Source: Phoma sp. XZ068 (Eukaryota > Ascomycota > Dothideomycetes > Pleosporales > Didymellaceae). Taken from it: 64,000 nucleotides of DNA. Below the pieces are notes generated by a model that saw only the letters and a list, made by a program, of their open reading frames with translations, was not told where the DNA came from and searched no databases. The position numbers and the translations under genes are program-made. Below, piece after piece: positions 49,438 to 61,088 of the stretch; position 1 is the stretch's first letter, and each line of letters opens with the position of its first letter. The stretch spans positions 186,001 through 250,000 of the forward strand of contig RBKR01000022.1 of the NCBI GenBank assembly GCA_004835665.1, in the 5' to 3' direction.

Positions 49438-50753
49438 ATGGGCTCGCGTACTCCGTCACCTTCGGTGAGCTCTGGAAGCACACCTACACGTCGCTCGACG
49501 CCCATTGATCTCACACTGGCAGAGAAAGCCAAAGAAGGCTTGATTGCTACTGCCTGCGAAGGGGGCGACCTTGCTGCTCTTGTAGACCTTTCAACTAGCA
49601 CCCATGGCCTGGTGAGCGATAATTTGCGGCGCATGGCGTGGCCCATTTTGCTTGGGTGTACACATGCAGATGCAAGAGAGACGTCGTGGAAGGAATTACC
49701 TGCACATCATGAAGAGGGACAGGTCGGACTTGACGTGAATAGAGCTTTTGTGTACTATCCAAAGTGTCGTGAGTATTGACTTGATACACCAGAGATATAC
49801 CCAAAACAAGGTACTAATAAACCGCAGACTCGGAGAAAGAGCTCGATCGCCGGAAACATGAGCTTTCCAACGTAATCCTCGAGGTGCTGCGCCGGCATCC
49901 AGCGCTGTCCTACTTCCAGGGCTACCACGACATTGTACAGGTCTTCTACCTTGTGCTAGGTACACATGTCGCGCCTCAAGCAGCTGCCCGCCTCAGTCTC
50001 CTACGAATCAGAGATTTTATGCTCTCAACCCTCGAACCCGCCATAGCACAACTCGAACTGCTGCGCCCGCTGCTTCGCCACGCTGATCCGGTGCTGTGGG
50101 AACACCTGCCCAAGAGCTCAGCGACATTTGCGCTAGCCGGCACCATCACCATGTTCGCCCACAACATACAGGCATACAAGGATATCACAAGATTATTCGA
50201 TTTCTTCTTGGCACGTCATGCAGTCATGCCACTATACTTCTTCGCTGCTGTTGTACTTTCCAGACGAGAAGAGCTACTGGATATCGATAAGGAGGATGAA
50301 GACATACTGCACGTCTTGCTCAGCAAGCTACCGGATCCGTTTGACATTGAATTTCACATTGCTCGGTCAATAGAACTCTACGAAAGACTTCCGCCGAATT
50401 CTATACGCAGTTGGGAGTGGTGGCGCATATCATCCTACAGTGTGCTCAAGACTACCGCCAACTTGGCCGACATACAACGCTTGACTCTCGAAGATGGCGA
50501 GCGTTACTTCGCTCAGCAAGAGAAGGAGGTTTTCCGTCGGCAATATCAGAAGAAATTCCTCCAGAAAGCGACTAGGAGAATTAAATATGCTCAATTACGC
50601 TTGTGGTACTACCGTCGTTACGGAGCGGTTGGTCTCGCAGTGGCCATTGGCGCATACGCCTTCTGGCTTGGCAAGAATGGTGGTCTGGATGCTACGAGAA
50701 ACCCCTGGTTTGGACACGTAGGCAATATTGTGCGCAGGCTTTTTGGTGCGTAG
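49438..50753 (+). CDS. TBC-domain RabGAP with C-terminal membrane anchor (TBC1D20/Gyp8-like), 418 aa
   Basis: Two exons: join(49438..49768, 49828..50753). The donor is GTGAGT, the branch TACTAAT, and the frame is kept. The TBC motifs are present: 'LRRMAWPILLG' (63-73), the arginine-finger motif with D99 and R102 in 'VGLDVNR', and the glutamine finger Q141 in 'YFQGYHD'. Helices continue to about residue 300. A single hydrophobic segment near 380-398 ('YGAVGLAVAIGAYAFWLG') fits the ER/Golgi tail anchor of the TBC1D20/Gyp8 group, which stimulates GTP hydrolysis by Rab1/Ypt1-type GTPases. The ATG at 49438 was chosen as the first in frame. All catalytic residues are intact. Confidence 0.88.
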
Positions 50754-50765
50754 ACTGTGAGATCA

Positions 50766-50779
50766 GGGGGGGGGGGGGG
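50766..50779 (+). repeat. Homopolymer of 14 G
   Basis: Fourteen consecutive G residues lie 13 bp after the stop codon of the TBC gene. Length is likely unstable in the population or in sequencing. Confidence 0.9.
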
Positions 50780-51742
50780 CTTGCATATTCAATTATGTGT
50801 TTTGAGGCAAGGTGTTACGCAGTCAAACAAAAGGTATTTTGTCTGTTTGGGGGCATCTGGTATGGAACGATTCGGGAAGAGAAGCTCTGGAAAGGAAATA
50901 GAAATGCTAGGATTTCGTCTCACCATACGCCTCATCCGGCATTTCCCGATTGTTGCATCAATGTCCATGTCCGCCGTCCCTACCCACTTCAGAGTTGGCA
51001 CCCAACATTACCGATCCACCGCCGGGACTCTGTTAAACATCGGTCCTCTCTAATGAACAGGACATGCCCATAGCTTACGCTATTTCCCATCGTACAAGCA
51101 TCGTGCTCACGTCGACGATATCTCTCGTATTCCTGCTTTTTGCTGGGCAGATTTGCACATGTTCGCAAGTAGGCTTGATATGCGTAATTAGCTTGGATAC
51201 AGCTGGCACATCCCCACCCACAGCGCCTAGAGTACACAAAGTCGCATGTTAAGGTCGGCAGAGGGAGGATGTGGGCAACTCTATTGAAGCCGCAGTACCG
51301 GGTGTAAAGTACACTGCTGATAGCGAACAGAACCGCGAGGAGAAATTTAAGTAAGGCAATGCCGGCGGCGAGATTGAGAAATGGCGGTTGTGGTAAAGAA
51401 AAGCGTGGAGTCCGTGCGCTACCGATTTTGAGACGGACATCATAGCCGTAGGAAAATGAAGGTGTGTCTGTTACACTGGATCGATGAGTGAAAGCCTGAG
51501 ACACGCATCCGAAGCATGTACTTGCCCGCGCTGGAACAGAGGAGCTCATAGTGAGCCGCGTACATGGCATTGATCGTATCTTTCTGGCGTGTACATGCGA
51601 AGTCGACGTCCAGTAACCCTTCCGCTATAGTATAAACCAGGAAGACAATGACATCTATCATAGTTCCCTCGCCTGTCAACCGCGATCCTCGCTGTTATCG
51701 CTATTCTGCACCCTGGTATCATTTTAACCGGCAATGTGGAAC

Positions 51743-51778
51743 TGGACAATCTCCTTACTATGGACAATCTCCTTACTA
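51743..51778 (+). repeat. Tandem duplication of an 18-bp unit
   Basis: TGGACAATCTCCTTACTA occurs twice in direct succession without a mismatch. Confidence 0.9.
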
Positions 51779-52013
51779 TCTCTGGAGGCATTTGAACCTT
51801 AATAACCTAAGCGGAGTATGGATCAAGTAATGCGTTTTGCGATAAAACTTCTTGCCCTCACAGTAAATTTTCATAAAAAATGATGTAATTGCCACCGCAG
51901 ACGAGTATGCAATCGTGAGTAGCGGCGCGATAGCGCACTCCAAAGGCACTGCAATTGCCTCCAAGATTGGGAATGTCGCGGGCATCTTTCGACGAGGAAA
52001 TTTTAACCGGATC

Positions 52014-52204
52014 TTAGCAGTTGCGGTTGGTCTCCCAGAAGCACTTACTGTTGCAGATGTAGGCGACATAGTTGGTACTATCGTACTGGGACTTCCGCGA
52101 CGTACACTCAACCTCTTTATCGCAGAATCCGTTGCCAGCAGGCCCGGCGTGGCCGGCGCCAGTCCTTAGGCCAAGCAGACAGTTCACCACTGCATCAACG
52201 AAAC
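52014..52204 (-). CDS. Possible terminal exon of a six-cysteine small protein
   Basis: On the minus strand an acceptor (ACTGACATACCTATGGACAG, with branch-like ACTGAC) opens a frame of about 63 codons ending at TAA 52014-52016. It contains six cysteines in the second-half-rich pattern of secreted disulfide proteins: 'VVNC', 'NGFCDKEVEC', 'YICNSKCFW', and a final 'NRNC' just before the stop. I could not find a matching first exon with start codon and signal peptide upstream, so this may be a gene with an unseen first exon or a decayed one. Confidence 0.3.
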
Positions 52205-52875
52205 CTGTCCATAGGTATGTCAGTAAAGGGACAGCCTTGGGTCGCCCATGCTAAGTGTGGAAGTTGTGCTGAGTGCACCGATTTGGCGAAATCTTCACTG
52301 AATAACGTAGTGGGCGGGTAGAGAAAGAGGGCAAGACAGCTCTATTAAGTATCTGTCGAGGTTGATGTAAAGGAAGGTTTCAGGCAACGGCATTCGTTGG
52401 TAAGACATAGTATCATAGCTAAGAAGATGTCAGAGAGCACAGAGGGCAGTCATCTTCCGCCACTGGTGATTATGCTCATTTCTGTGTTACACTCTTAGTA
52501 TATCCATGGTTGATTGTCAGTTGATCTTTATGTGTACTGAGAACATGCAAGCTGAAGAGAGTGGTCTGTAGTATTGGTACGACACTGAAGGACGAAGCTT
52601 TGAGATGATTTAAGAGGATCAGATCGCAGCAAATGCAATGTAATACGAATTATGATAATACCTGATATGTGAGAAAAGGATTATAGCATATGCGTATGCT
52701 GACCTGCAGCTTTTGCTCCAACCCAAGAGCTCCTCGACGCCACTCATTGGAAGACCCGTGAGATAAAACCTTTGGCAGGACGATGGCAGAGAGAGACTGT
52801 GGTTTACCGCCAACAAACAACGTAACGGGAGAACTCAATGGATTTCGAGCTTGGAAGTGACTGATGCCTTCAGAC

Positions 52876-53436
52876 TCAGGGTTTGTTCTCACTGCCCGAA
52901 GCATACCCCGCATCCTTCTTCACCTCGCTCATAAGATCTGCGTTGTATATTCTCTTATAGTCCTGCTCATTCCAGCTCTGCTGCTGGGCAAGAGCGCCAA
53001 GGCTCAAGCCCCTCGATCGAGATTTCTTCAAAGAATCACCCCGGGCAAGACCGACCGCGCTGTAGTCGGGAACTACGCCCTGGCCGGGTGGTGGGAACGG
53101 TGCTGACTGCGATGGCGATGCAACCGTTTCACCACCGGTAAGATTTTCGTTATTTTGAGTGTGTGTCGATACGTCTGATGACACGGAACTTTGTGCGTGC
53201 GCCATCCTCAATGCCTTCTCATAGTTATGCGAACTTGCGCGAAGGACGCCGGGACGTCTGTATGCAGCGCGCGCCTCGTCGGTGGAGACGCTTGAATCTG
53301 GTGCTGCAGAATCGGTCTGCTTGACAGCGTTGTGGAAAAAGATCTCTTCGGCTTCTGAGCGGGTATTGGGCGTGAGGCCAGAAGGAGTTGGGTCGCCGAA
53401 TCCAGTGTCAGGAGGTAGGCCTAGTGACGAGCTCAT
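52876..53436 (-). CDS. Hypothetical low-complexity protein, 186 aa
   Basis: The frame is open from 53604, but the first plausible start is the ATG at 53436, in a good context (GAAAACATGAGC) and just before polar coding sequence beginning MSSSLGLPPDTGFGD. The protein is rich in Ser, Pro, Gly and Thr. It has no predicted membrane segment and ends in a charged stretch ('WNEQDYKRIYNADLMSEVKK'). No domain is recognised. It resembles disordered fungal proteins with phosphosite-rich sequence. Single exon; function unknown. Confidence 0.6.
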   Translation of the reverse strand: MSSSLGLPPDTGFGDPTPSGLTPNTRSEAEEIFFHNAVKQTDSAAPDSSVSTDEARAAYRRPGVLRASSHNYEKALRMAHAQSSVSSDVSTHTQNNENLTGGETVASPSQSAPFPPPGQGVVPDYSAVGLARGDSLKKSRSRGLSLGALAQQQSWNEQDYKRIYNADLMSEVKKDAGYASGSENKP

Positions 53437-54790
53437 GTTTTCAGTAGATAATATGGTTGATCTGATAGTGTTAGTGCACCGAATAGTTGTGCTCAAGTAC
53501 CAAAGTGACCAAAGATAACTTAGCAAGGAGGCCGCTATTCTTGGGCTGTCTAAGAAAACAGTGCCTGCGACGAAACTGGTAGGAACCTGACCAAGCCAGC
53601 GCAAGTATATTAATGGACTTACAATAAGTAATCAAGAAGCTAATCATCAGCCTCGTTTTGGCAACCGTTCACATCGTGCTGTGAACACCTTTATTGATAC
53701 TGCACGCTTGCCGTATGACAGCATCGCTTGGCGACTGACGTCGATTCAAGGGTCCAGGTGCGGCGATCCAACCTGAATGTGGCATTTTTATCGGTGCTCC
53801 ATCGGCGATTCAACCCGATTCACGCAACCGCAACGGCCCACCCACATCGGTCCCTTGTATGATGATGCGTGGTGTGCTAACTGGCATTCGGGTGGACTGG
53901 GAGTGTAGTAGGTTGGTGAATCATGGGGACCGCGCCTTGAGTTAGGAAGCGAGCCTAGCATTTGTGTTCAGTGCTTTATGGTAGGTGGGCTACATGGCTA
54001 GGAGAATTTATGTTTCAGTCTGTATACAGTACAGCTTGACTGAAGCTCGCGTACAACTTCTTTGCGTCAAGACTCTGACGTAATGGCCCAAACCACTCAG
54101 AGTACGAAACATCCAACGGCATGGAACGCACTACCTTGCAGCTTGTTGGCCCATATCCACAAGTTCGTTTTTCAGGCTCAAATGCATCTTACGTCTGTGA
54201 TGTCAGCTCGCGCCGGCCTCCCCTTGCCAAAGCTCCTCCACCGTTCGCTCTGCATAAGCTTATTGCTTTGCATGACCAATAAATAGCCTCAGCTGCCCCT
54301 TCTACGATAGCCAATACTGCCAAATAAGATACCGTCCGATATCGAATATAGAGATGTGCAAATGTAGGACAACATCAGTCGCGTACGTCATTAGCGACAA
54401 GGTCAGTACCACTGGAATGTCGCGTCATACTCTGGCTGTATGATTCACGAGATATTGAGGCCCTCTCACTCCTTCTCTATTACGAATGATTTACAGTGGA
54501 CAAACATCCGTGACACAAAAGAGAGCTCAAACTACGTCTGAAAAGTATCAGGGTGTAATTATATCTATTCAAGAAGGTGGGTGCAGCTTCAAGATGCATT
54601 CCAAGGAACAGGCATATGCAACATCTTAAGGCATAGAGTGTGGCGTACTTCTGCAATAGCTGGAATTTGATATAGCATCGTGCTCCTCAACCAGCTCTGA
54701 GCCTATCTGGGCGGCGCTCAAGAGACCTATCCACGACTTGTGACACCTTGACCTCAAGATCTACATACATCCTTCGAACGCGCATAACCC
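53437..54790. other. Intergenic region without a supported gene
   Basis: Only short chance frames are present. It serves as upstream region for the 186-aa gene on the minus strand and the secreted protein gene on the plus strand. Confidence 0.5.
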
Positions 54791-55288
54791 ATGTCTTGCC
54801 ACCTCAAGATGCAACTACCAATCCTCCTCACCTTGACATACCTCCAAACCATCTCCGCATGGACACTGTACGTTAACTCGTAACGAACACATCGCACACC
54901 CCGGATATATTCTACTTCATTGACCCTTTCCCTGCAGCTCCTCCATAGCTCTCTTTTCCGTCACTACTTACATGAACTCAGGGACCGTTACGATGCCCTT
55001 GTCTGCATAGGCTCCCATTCCGTCGCTTCCTCCATTGGGACCTTCCCCTGGACACCGTATTGCCTCGATGGCCCTGGAGAGTCGTTCTTCCTGTGCGGTA
55101 TGCCATCGAATATTATGGTGGCGCCTTGGACAGGGCAGAACTGTACAGGGTCGTACACGGAGCTCAAAGGTAGAATGCATAGTTGTTTTGAAGATGTTTA
55201 TGAGCTTTTAGGTTTGGGGCCGCGGTGTACGGAGGGTGTGCGGGGGAGATTTGGGGTCGCTTGTGAGGGGTTGAGACCGTCTTCATAG
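54791..55288 (+). CDS. Small secreted cysteine-rich protein, 121 or 127 aa
   Basis: Proposed structure: join(54791..54867, 54982..55288). Exon 1 has two in-frame start codons (54791 and 54809); the second gives a sharper signal peptide, MQLPILLTLTYLQTISA. The donor is GTACGT and the 114-nt intron uses the acceptor AACTCAG at 54981, which keeps frame. A pyrimidine-rich acceptor at 54936-54937 looks better locally but leads to a stop after about 24 codons. The mature part is about 100 residues with seven cysteines ('LVCIG', 'PYCLDGPG', 'FFLCG', 'QNCTG', 'HSCFED', 'PRCTEG', 'VACEG'). No family is recognised. It lies between housekeeping genes and not in the repeat compartment. Confidence 0.55.
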
Positions 55289-55649
55289 CCGCCGACAGTG
55301 GTGTTGTGCACATGCTCCATCGAGAGTGTAGCAACGTCAAGGGCGGCCTTTTGAATTATGTTGTCAAGCGACTGTTGGAAATCTGCATTAAAAGAGTACG
55401 CGTAGATCGTGAACGAAGAACAGAAATGTTGATACAGTAGAACCCAAAGACTCCCTGCAAGACAAGACATGCTACAAAGAAGTGACTATCGATGGTCCCT
55501 TACTTTTCTCATAACGCCAGTACTTCGCGATGGCTCAAACCTGTGTACACCAGCCCACCCAACCGTAAAAGTCAAAAAGACTCCGCCCTTAACGTGCGCT
55601 CCTCAATAGACTGAACCTCGCCCCCAAGTTTATATGTAGAATGGGCTTT

Positions 55650-58600
55650 CTAAGCTTTCTCCTTCTTCGCAAGGTAATATGTCAATAGATTAAGCTGCTG
55701 TTCCCTGGCGCCAGCAACTGCCTCCCAGAAGGCTTTTGGCTCGCCGCTAGGTCCAACGATGCGCTCGTGCAGCGCAACGCAGAAGTCTATGTTAGCTTTC
55801 CTGATATCGGCGTCCTGGTCTTCCATGCACCTGACTGCCAGCTTGCCTAGGCGGTGCGTCTGCTCCTGGGAGAGGGCGACATTCTTGCTGCTTGTGATCT
55901 CGACAAGACTTGCTAGAGTGCGTAGTGACATGGTCATGGTGCGCGTGCTGCCAGTCGCGGGGGTGGATGAGGGTGTCGAGGCGGGCATCTCTTCGATCAG
56001 AGCGAGGACCGCGTTCAAGCAGTCTGAGACTTGACCATAGCGAACAATTTCATTGGCTGTGGCTTCCATGTCCCCTGCAATGTGCGATGTGTTCTCGTGC
56101 TGTGCTTTGGCCTGCAAGATGGTGCAGAGGACACGGGAGAAGTACTTGGCTGTTTCCTTGCGGTATAGAGACAGCATCGCCCTGATGGTGGCGAGGGCTT
56201 GGCTCTTGCAGGAGCCAGCCTTCATTGGAGGGAGTTTGAGATCCTCGGAAGGTGTCTGGAAGTAGTCGAGACACGCGAGAAGTAACCTACCAAAGACCTC
56301 GTCGTTCGGGCCCCAAATCTCCTGGTTTGACTTGATGGCATCTTGAATTTTGCGGAACATGCCCGCATCGACTGTACGCCCTTCAACCTTCTTGAGAGCG
56401 CTGGCGAGCAATTGCCTGTTCTTGAGAGTCTCCGGGCTGTTGGCGTCGTTGTTCTCAGTGTGCATTACACCTCCGGTACTGGCGGTCTTGTGGTGGCTTC
56501 GGTTGTGCTCCTCAGTTCCGTTGTCGATCATGATGTTCTCGTCAGTGCTTTCTGTACTCAGCTGTCGGTCGTTGCTCCTCTCGTTGATCGGAAGCTCTCC
56601 AAGCACCGGTGTGTCCACCTCTTGATCTGCAGTCGAAGGCTCATCACCCACATAGGGGTCTTCGTACACCTCAACCTCATCTTGCGCCAACCGATCGGGG
56701 GACCTCTGTCGTGGACTTTGTGCTGGTAAAAGACTCGGACTCAGCATGGACGCTCCTCGTGGACTTGCCACAGGCAGTCGGCCTCCAGAGGGGCTAGGCT
56801 TGGGCGGTGTGCTCTGCACTCTTTGTGATATCGGACGCGCGAGGCTTGGGACATTGATCATTGTGAAGTTATCCTCATCGAGGTCAAGTGCGTTGCTGTC
56901 AACAGAGGCACGTTTGTCCATCCCATTTCTCTGCCGAAAAGGCATGGTGCCATCATGGTGGCTTTGCGAACGGATGAATGGCTTCACCATGGTCAGATCC
57001 TCGTCCTTGTGAGGACTTGCTGCGGGACTCCCTCGTTGCGATCCTATACTGGGATTCTTCCTATGTGTTGTCGTCCGAGCTTGATCAACCCGAGACTTGC
57101 TACGTACCGGGCTGACGGCAGGGCTGTTTTGATTCTGTGATCGTGGACGAACTGTGCTCGAGGTTGTAGGCCCGAGTGACTTCTTTAGCGACTTTATAGC
57201 CGGTGTCTTCTCTGGCGTTGTTGTCGTTGATGTGGTAACCTTGCCCTGTCGCACTGAGTATGGATCTGCTGTCTTCGGCCTGTTCAGCTCGGGTCGACGT
57301 ATCGGCCGGCGTACAGTACCACTCATCAACGAACCAGTGCCGGTCGAGCTCTTCAGAGCTGACTTTGTCGAATCGCCAGACATTGCGGATGGTGGTCGAG
57401 CTAGCCCGTTGGATGCTGTCGAGGCATTAGACATAGTCCTCGCACCTGCACCCAGCGACTTGGTTGACAGCGATCGTGGGGTCTCGTAGCTTGCTGCTGC
57501 AGAGCTAGGTCGATCGGCAACACCCTTAGATGCCGCCAGCTTCGCCCGTCTCTGCTCTGCGATCTTCTCCTTCAAACTGGTCCTCGCAGCACCTGGTCCA
57601 ACGGACTTTGAGAATGTCGGTGCTGTGCTAGTCTGAGACGACGCAAGCATCGCGTTGGGATTGTTCGGATCCCTGTCAAGACCGGTCTTCTCACGCTTTT
57701 CAAGGGTCTCATACATGCTATGATCAACGTCAGTGATGGCCAACCAATCTCACGGATGCAGACTTACGCTTCAGCTTTCTGGGGCCAAACCAGAGCGAAC
57801 GTCCAGTAAGTGGATCGGTAGGCCTCGCGCACCTTGGGGTTGGCATCTGTCAGTCCCTTCTTGAGAATCTTGTCGAAGCTCTCCAGCCCGCCTGAGTGTT
57901 CAATGTGCGATTTGTGCTTTCGAATGAGGGTCTTGACCCAGCTGGCCGAGAAACTACGAGGCTGGACGTTCTTGTCCTGCGAAGCAAACTGAACGTGCTG
58001 TAAAATTCGGTTGTTGTACGAGACATTGGAGAGAAGTGCGTCCACGGTCACATTTCCGTTCTGTGCTGCGATATTCTTGGTAGCGGCACACATCTTGATG
58101 AAGCTTTGGAGCAAGATTTCGACCCAGGGGTCGATGGCCGGTCCCAGGGTCTTTGCGAGCTCCTGCACAAGCTGACAGCCATTGGTGGACATGGTTGTTC
58201 GTAGCGTGTTGGCGACCTTGAGGATGCCGTCCAGCAGCGACTTGATGCCGGTCATGAAGGCGGCGTGAAACTCGGTCGGCGCGTTGCCCTTCAATATGCG
58301 CCTCAGCTTCGTCGTGTTCTTGTCGCGCCCGATCCAGTTCTGCTCATTCTCCCTGCCCTCGAACGGCGGGGCCATGTCGCGGAAAATGTCCTCCAGCTCG
58401 CGCTGGGAGTAGACGTTGATGGGGTCCATGGAGACGGCCTCGGGGGGTGGGGGCTGCTCGGCGGCCAGGCTGTCTGCGAAGCCCGTGTCCGGCTGCAGCG
58501 TCTTCGCGCGCGAGGTTGGGAGGGCACGCTCGCGCACGGGTGCAGGCGCTGGTTCGGCGTGGTCGTCGTCGATGGCGGCGTCGTCGAGTTGGGAGACGAT

Positions 58601-59314
58601 GAAGGTCTGGGTCGCTTTCCGCACGTTGTGGGCGGCGAGCTGCTTCTTGAGCGAGGCGCGCGCGGTCGTCGGGGCGGTCCTGCTCGACGGTCAGTATGGG
58701 AGGCAGCCGGGGGTCCCTTCGGCGGGCTCTACGCACTGGAACAGCGACACCAGCGCATTCTTGGCGACATTGCGCACCTCGGGGTCGGCGTCTTCGAGGT
58801 TCGCGACCAGCTGGTTGACGTAGCTCTTGAAGGGCAGGCTGTGGTTCTTGTTCATCTTGACGACCCACGCCATGGCCGTCTCCTTCGCGCGCGGGTTGCT
58901 GCCGCCGATGGCGCCGTGGATGCCGGCGTCAATGTCGGCGTGGCACCAGTGGTACAGCTCGACGAGCAGCACCGAGGCCGCGCTGCGGTGGGCTTCGCGC
59001 GCATTGCCCAGGTGGTCCAGCAGGATGGGGCACAGCTGCGCGGCGTGGCTGGTGATGATGTGCGTCTCCTTCTGCAACACCAGCCGCTTAACCAGGTGGC
59101 TGAGGGTCGAGAAGCCGGTGCTGACGAGCTGTGCAGACGTCTGGGCGCTGATGGCAATGCGGATGCACTCGAGAATCGGCGCCTGGCAGCTCTCGGGCAC
59201 GCGCTGGTGCTTGATGCTGGACTTGAGGCTGCTGAAAAGGTCCAGTCGCTTGTCTACGTTAGTCGAGGCCTGCTTCTTCAGCGCCGCGAGCAGGGCGGCC
59301 GTTTGCTCCTCCAT
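55650..59314 (-). CDS. STU1: STU1, CLASP-family microtubule plus-end protein, 1185 aa
   Basis: Three exons: join(55650..57717, 57768..58679, 58737..59314) on the minus strand. Introns are 57 nt (GTGCGT, TACTGAC branch) and 50 nt (GTAAGT, CACTGAC branch), both in frame. The N-terminal 190 residues form a TOG-like helical array. A CLASP_N domain spans about 280-495 ('YSQRELEDIFRDMAPPFEGR', 'NWIGRDKNTTKLRRILKG'). A Ser/Pro/Thr-rich basic linker (about 510-880) probably binds microtubules, and a second helical array (about 930-1185) ends the protein. CLASPs stabilise spindle microtubules at kinetochores and the midzone. Length and domain order fit fungal Stu1. The start at 59314 is the only ATG before the conserved helices. 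Confidence 0.92.
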
Positions 59315-59953
59315 GTTGAGCAGAGCAGCAGAGCAGCAGAGCAGAACAGCAACGCGGTTGTTGTGGTCGCAGGCGGCCTCGGCGGGGCATTATCTGAGCT
59401 ATATCAACAACACGGCTCCATGTCACCGCAGCCAACCAGCCCCTGCGCGCGTCGCTGCCGCTAGTGGCCCATCACCTACGCAACCGTGCTCCCACCCTCC
59501 CGTCCGCCCCCAGCATGGTTCACTAGGAGAGACGAAGCCCGTTGCATCTTGTGTGCTCGTTGTCAATGCCGCTATCAAAGATCCGCCCCGGGACCTCTCA
59601 GCTGCTGTCAAATGGTGTGGTCCTTGTCTCTACAACGCGCACCGGCCGCAACAATAGAACAACAACACAACAACACGGCCGTGATAGCCTTGAACGCGTC
59701 TGGAACACGTCACAAGCAACACGCATCCCCCTGCTGTGAGCTACGAGCCACAAGAGCCCAAGGCAAGCCTTGCGTAACCCCGCTCATGAGTATGGACACA
59801 CTAAAAAACTCCCACAAAGAGTCCACTTTCGGCGTGACGCTCACACACGCCGCAGTGCCACTGATAAGCACATCACACATGTAAAAACTCCAACTGAACA
59901 AGTGACGGTGTTTATTGCAGATGACTATACACCGGGCGATGCAGGGCTACAAC
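59315..59953. other. Intergenic region upstream of STU1 and downstream of THI4
   Basis: Both neighbours are on the minus strand, so this holds the STU1 promoter and the THI4 3' end. Open frames here are chance products of GC-rich sequence. Confidence 0.5.
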
Positions 59954-61057
59954 CTACTCCGCGTTCTGAGCGTTTCTCTCGTCCCAGACAGTAAGAGCCT
60001 CCTCAGCAGCCTTGACACCGCTGAGTGCCATGGCGCCAAAGGTAGGTCCCATGCGGTTCGCTCCGTCCACCTCGCTGAGCTCCATGCCACCGACAATCAA
60101 ACCAGGCACAATCTCACGCGTGCGCTTAACAATGGCATCTTCAGCGGTACGCATGTCAAGACCGCGCATGCCGCCGAGTTTCTCGATTTGCTGCATGCTC
60201 ACGAGACGCTTGACGCTGAAGGCGCCAAATGGGCCGTCGTGGCCGGTGGTTGAGATGACGAGTGGTGCGTTGATAGTGTTGGGGTCCATGCAGGACTGGT
60301 CTGGGTGGGTTGTCAGTGAGGTGTACGTTCATGTCGTTTGTATGAGCTTACCATCGTGGTGCATCGAGACCAGAGTCCAGTTGGTGACGACACCGGCAAT
60401 GCGCACAGCATTGGGGTCCTCCTTCGTGGGAGCAGGGCGGGTGATCAAATCTTCGACTGTTGTGGCATTGAAGAGCTTCACGTTGGGAAACTGTAGTACC
60501 TTGCTCAAAAGAGTCGAAGTGAACAGAGCCGCGTGCTTCACAGTGACCCAGTCGCCGTCGTCCTCATATGCGACGCCGAGCTCATTGAGGAAAAGATGAG
60601 CAGGCTTACGCATGATCATGGCGCTGAAGAGCTGGCCACCGAGCCATGCACCTCCACCTGGGGCAACACCAGCTTCGATGATGGCGATCTTGAGGTCAGG
60701 GCGCTTCGAGGCGAGCATAAAGGCTGTGGACAAACCGCAGGAGCCCGCACCGACGATGACAATGTCAGATTCGGCGTAGGTATCGAGATCCTTGAAGTAG
60801 CGGCGGGCTACACAGTGTCAGTCGCAGTGTGCAAAGCTACGGTTTGGGAACCACGTACTCATGGCCCTAGAGACCTGGCTCTCGCGAATAGGAGCGAACG
60901 TGAAGTTGTCCCAGTTGCTTTCAAACTCAGCCAGAGTCTTTGCCTGGCCAACCTGGCCGACAGAAGCAGCCTTGACAGCGAGGTTCTTCTTCACTTCTAC
61001 CACATTGCCAATGACGGCAGGGGCAGGAGACTCAAAGATGGCAGCAGGGGGAGACAT
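59954..61057 (-). CDS. THI4: Thiamine thiazole synthase THI4, 333 aa
   Basis: Three exons: join(59954..60300, 60352..60807, 60859..61057) on the minus strand, with two 51-nt introns (GTACGT and GTAAGC donors), both in frame. The protein has the dinucleotide-binding glycine motif 'IVIVGAGSCGLS' (about 82-93), the 'EAGVAPGGGAWLGGQLFSAM' block and 'DQSCMDPNTIN', whose Cys222 is the expected sulfur-donating residue of the single-turnover fungal enzyme. 'GMELSEVDGANRMGPTFGAM' closes the family pattern. It makes the thiazole half of thiamine from NAD and glycine. The ATG at 61057 is the first in frame. A TPP riboswitch lies just upstream, so expression should fall when thiamine pyrophosphate is plentiful. 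Confidence 0.96.
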
Positions 61058-61088
61058 GTTGTCGATAGTTGATATCACGAATCGAAAT

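Larger units (their letters stand above)
50754..52875. other. Gene-poor stretch with possible secreted-protein remnants
   Basis: The strongest candidate is the six-cysteine minus-strand exon at 52014-52204. A 193-codon minus-strand frame (50989-51570) contains a hydrophobic segment ('LLKFLLAVLFAISSVL') and several cysteines but no convincing gene structure. An 18-bp unit is tandemly duplicated at 51743-51778. Confidence 0.45.

Noticed and set aside
50989..51570. 193-codon minus-strand open frame with a hydrophobic stretch and cysteines
   Set aside because: The hydrophobic segment is internal and not at a start codon, composition is not clearly coding, and no splice arrangement gave a convincing secreted protein. 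It may be a relic but is not supported as a gene.
55198..55470. 90-codon minus-strand open frame with an apparent signal peptide
   Set aside because: It overlaps the end of the secreted protein gene on the other strand, its tail is antisense to that gene, and it has no cysteine pattern or splice support.
58265..59464. 399-codon plus-strand open frame
   Set aside because: It is the antisense of the GC-rich STU1 first exons; the opposite strand has clear domain matches and spliced structure.
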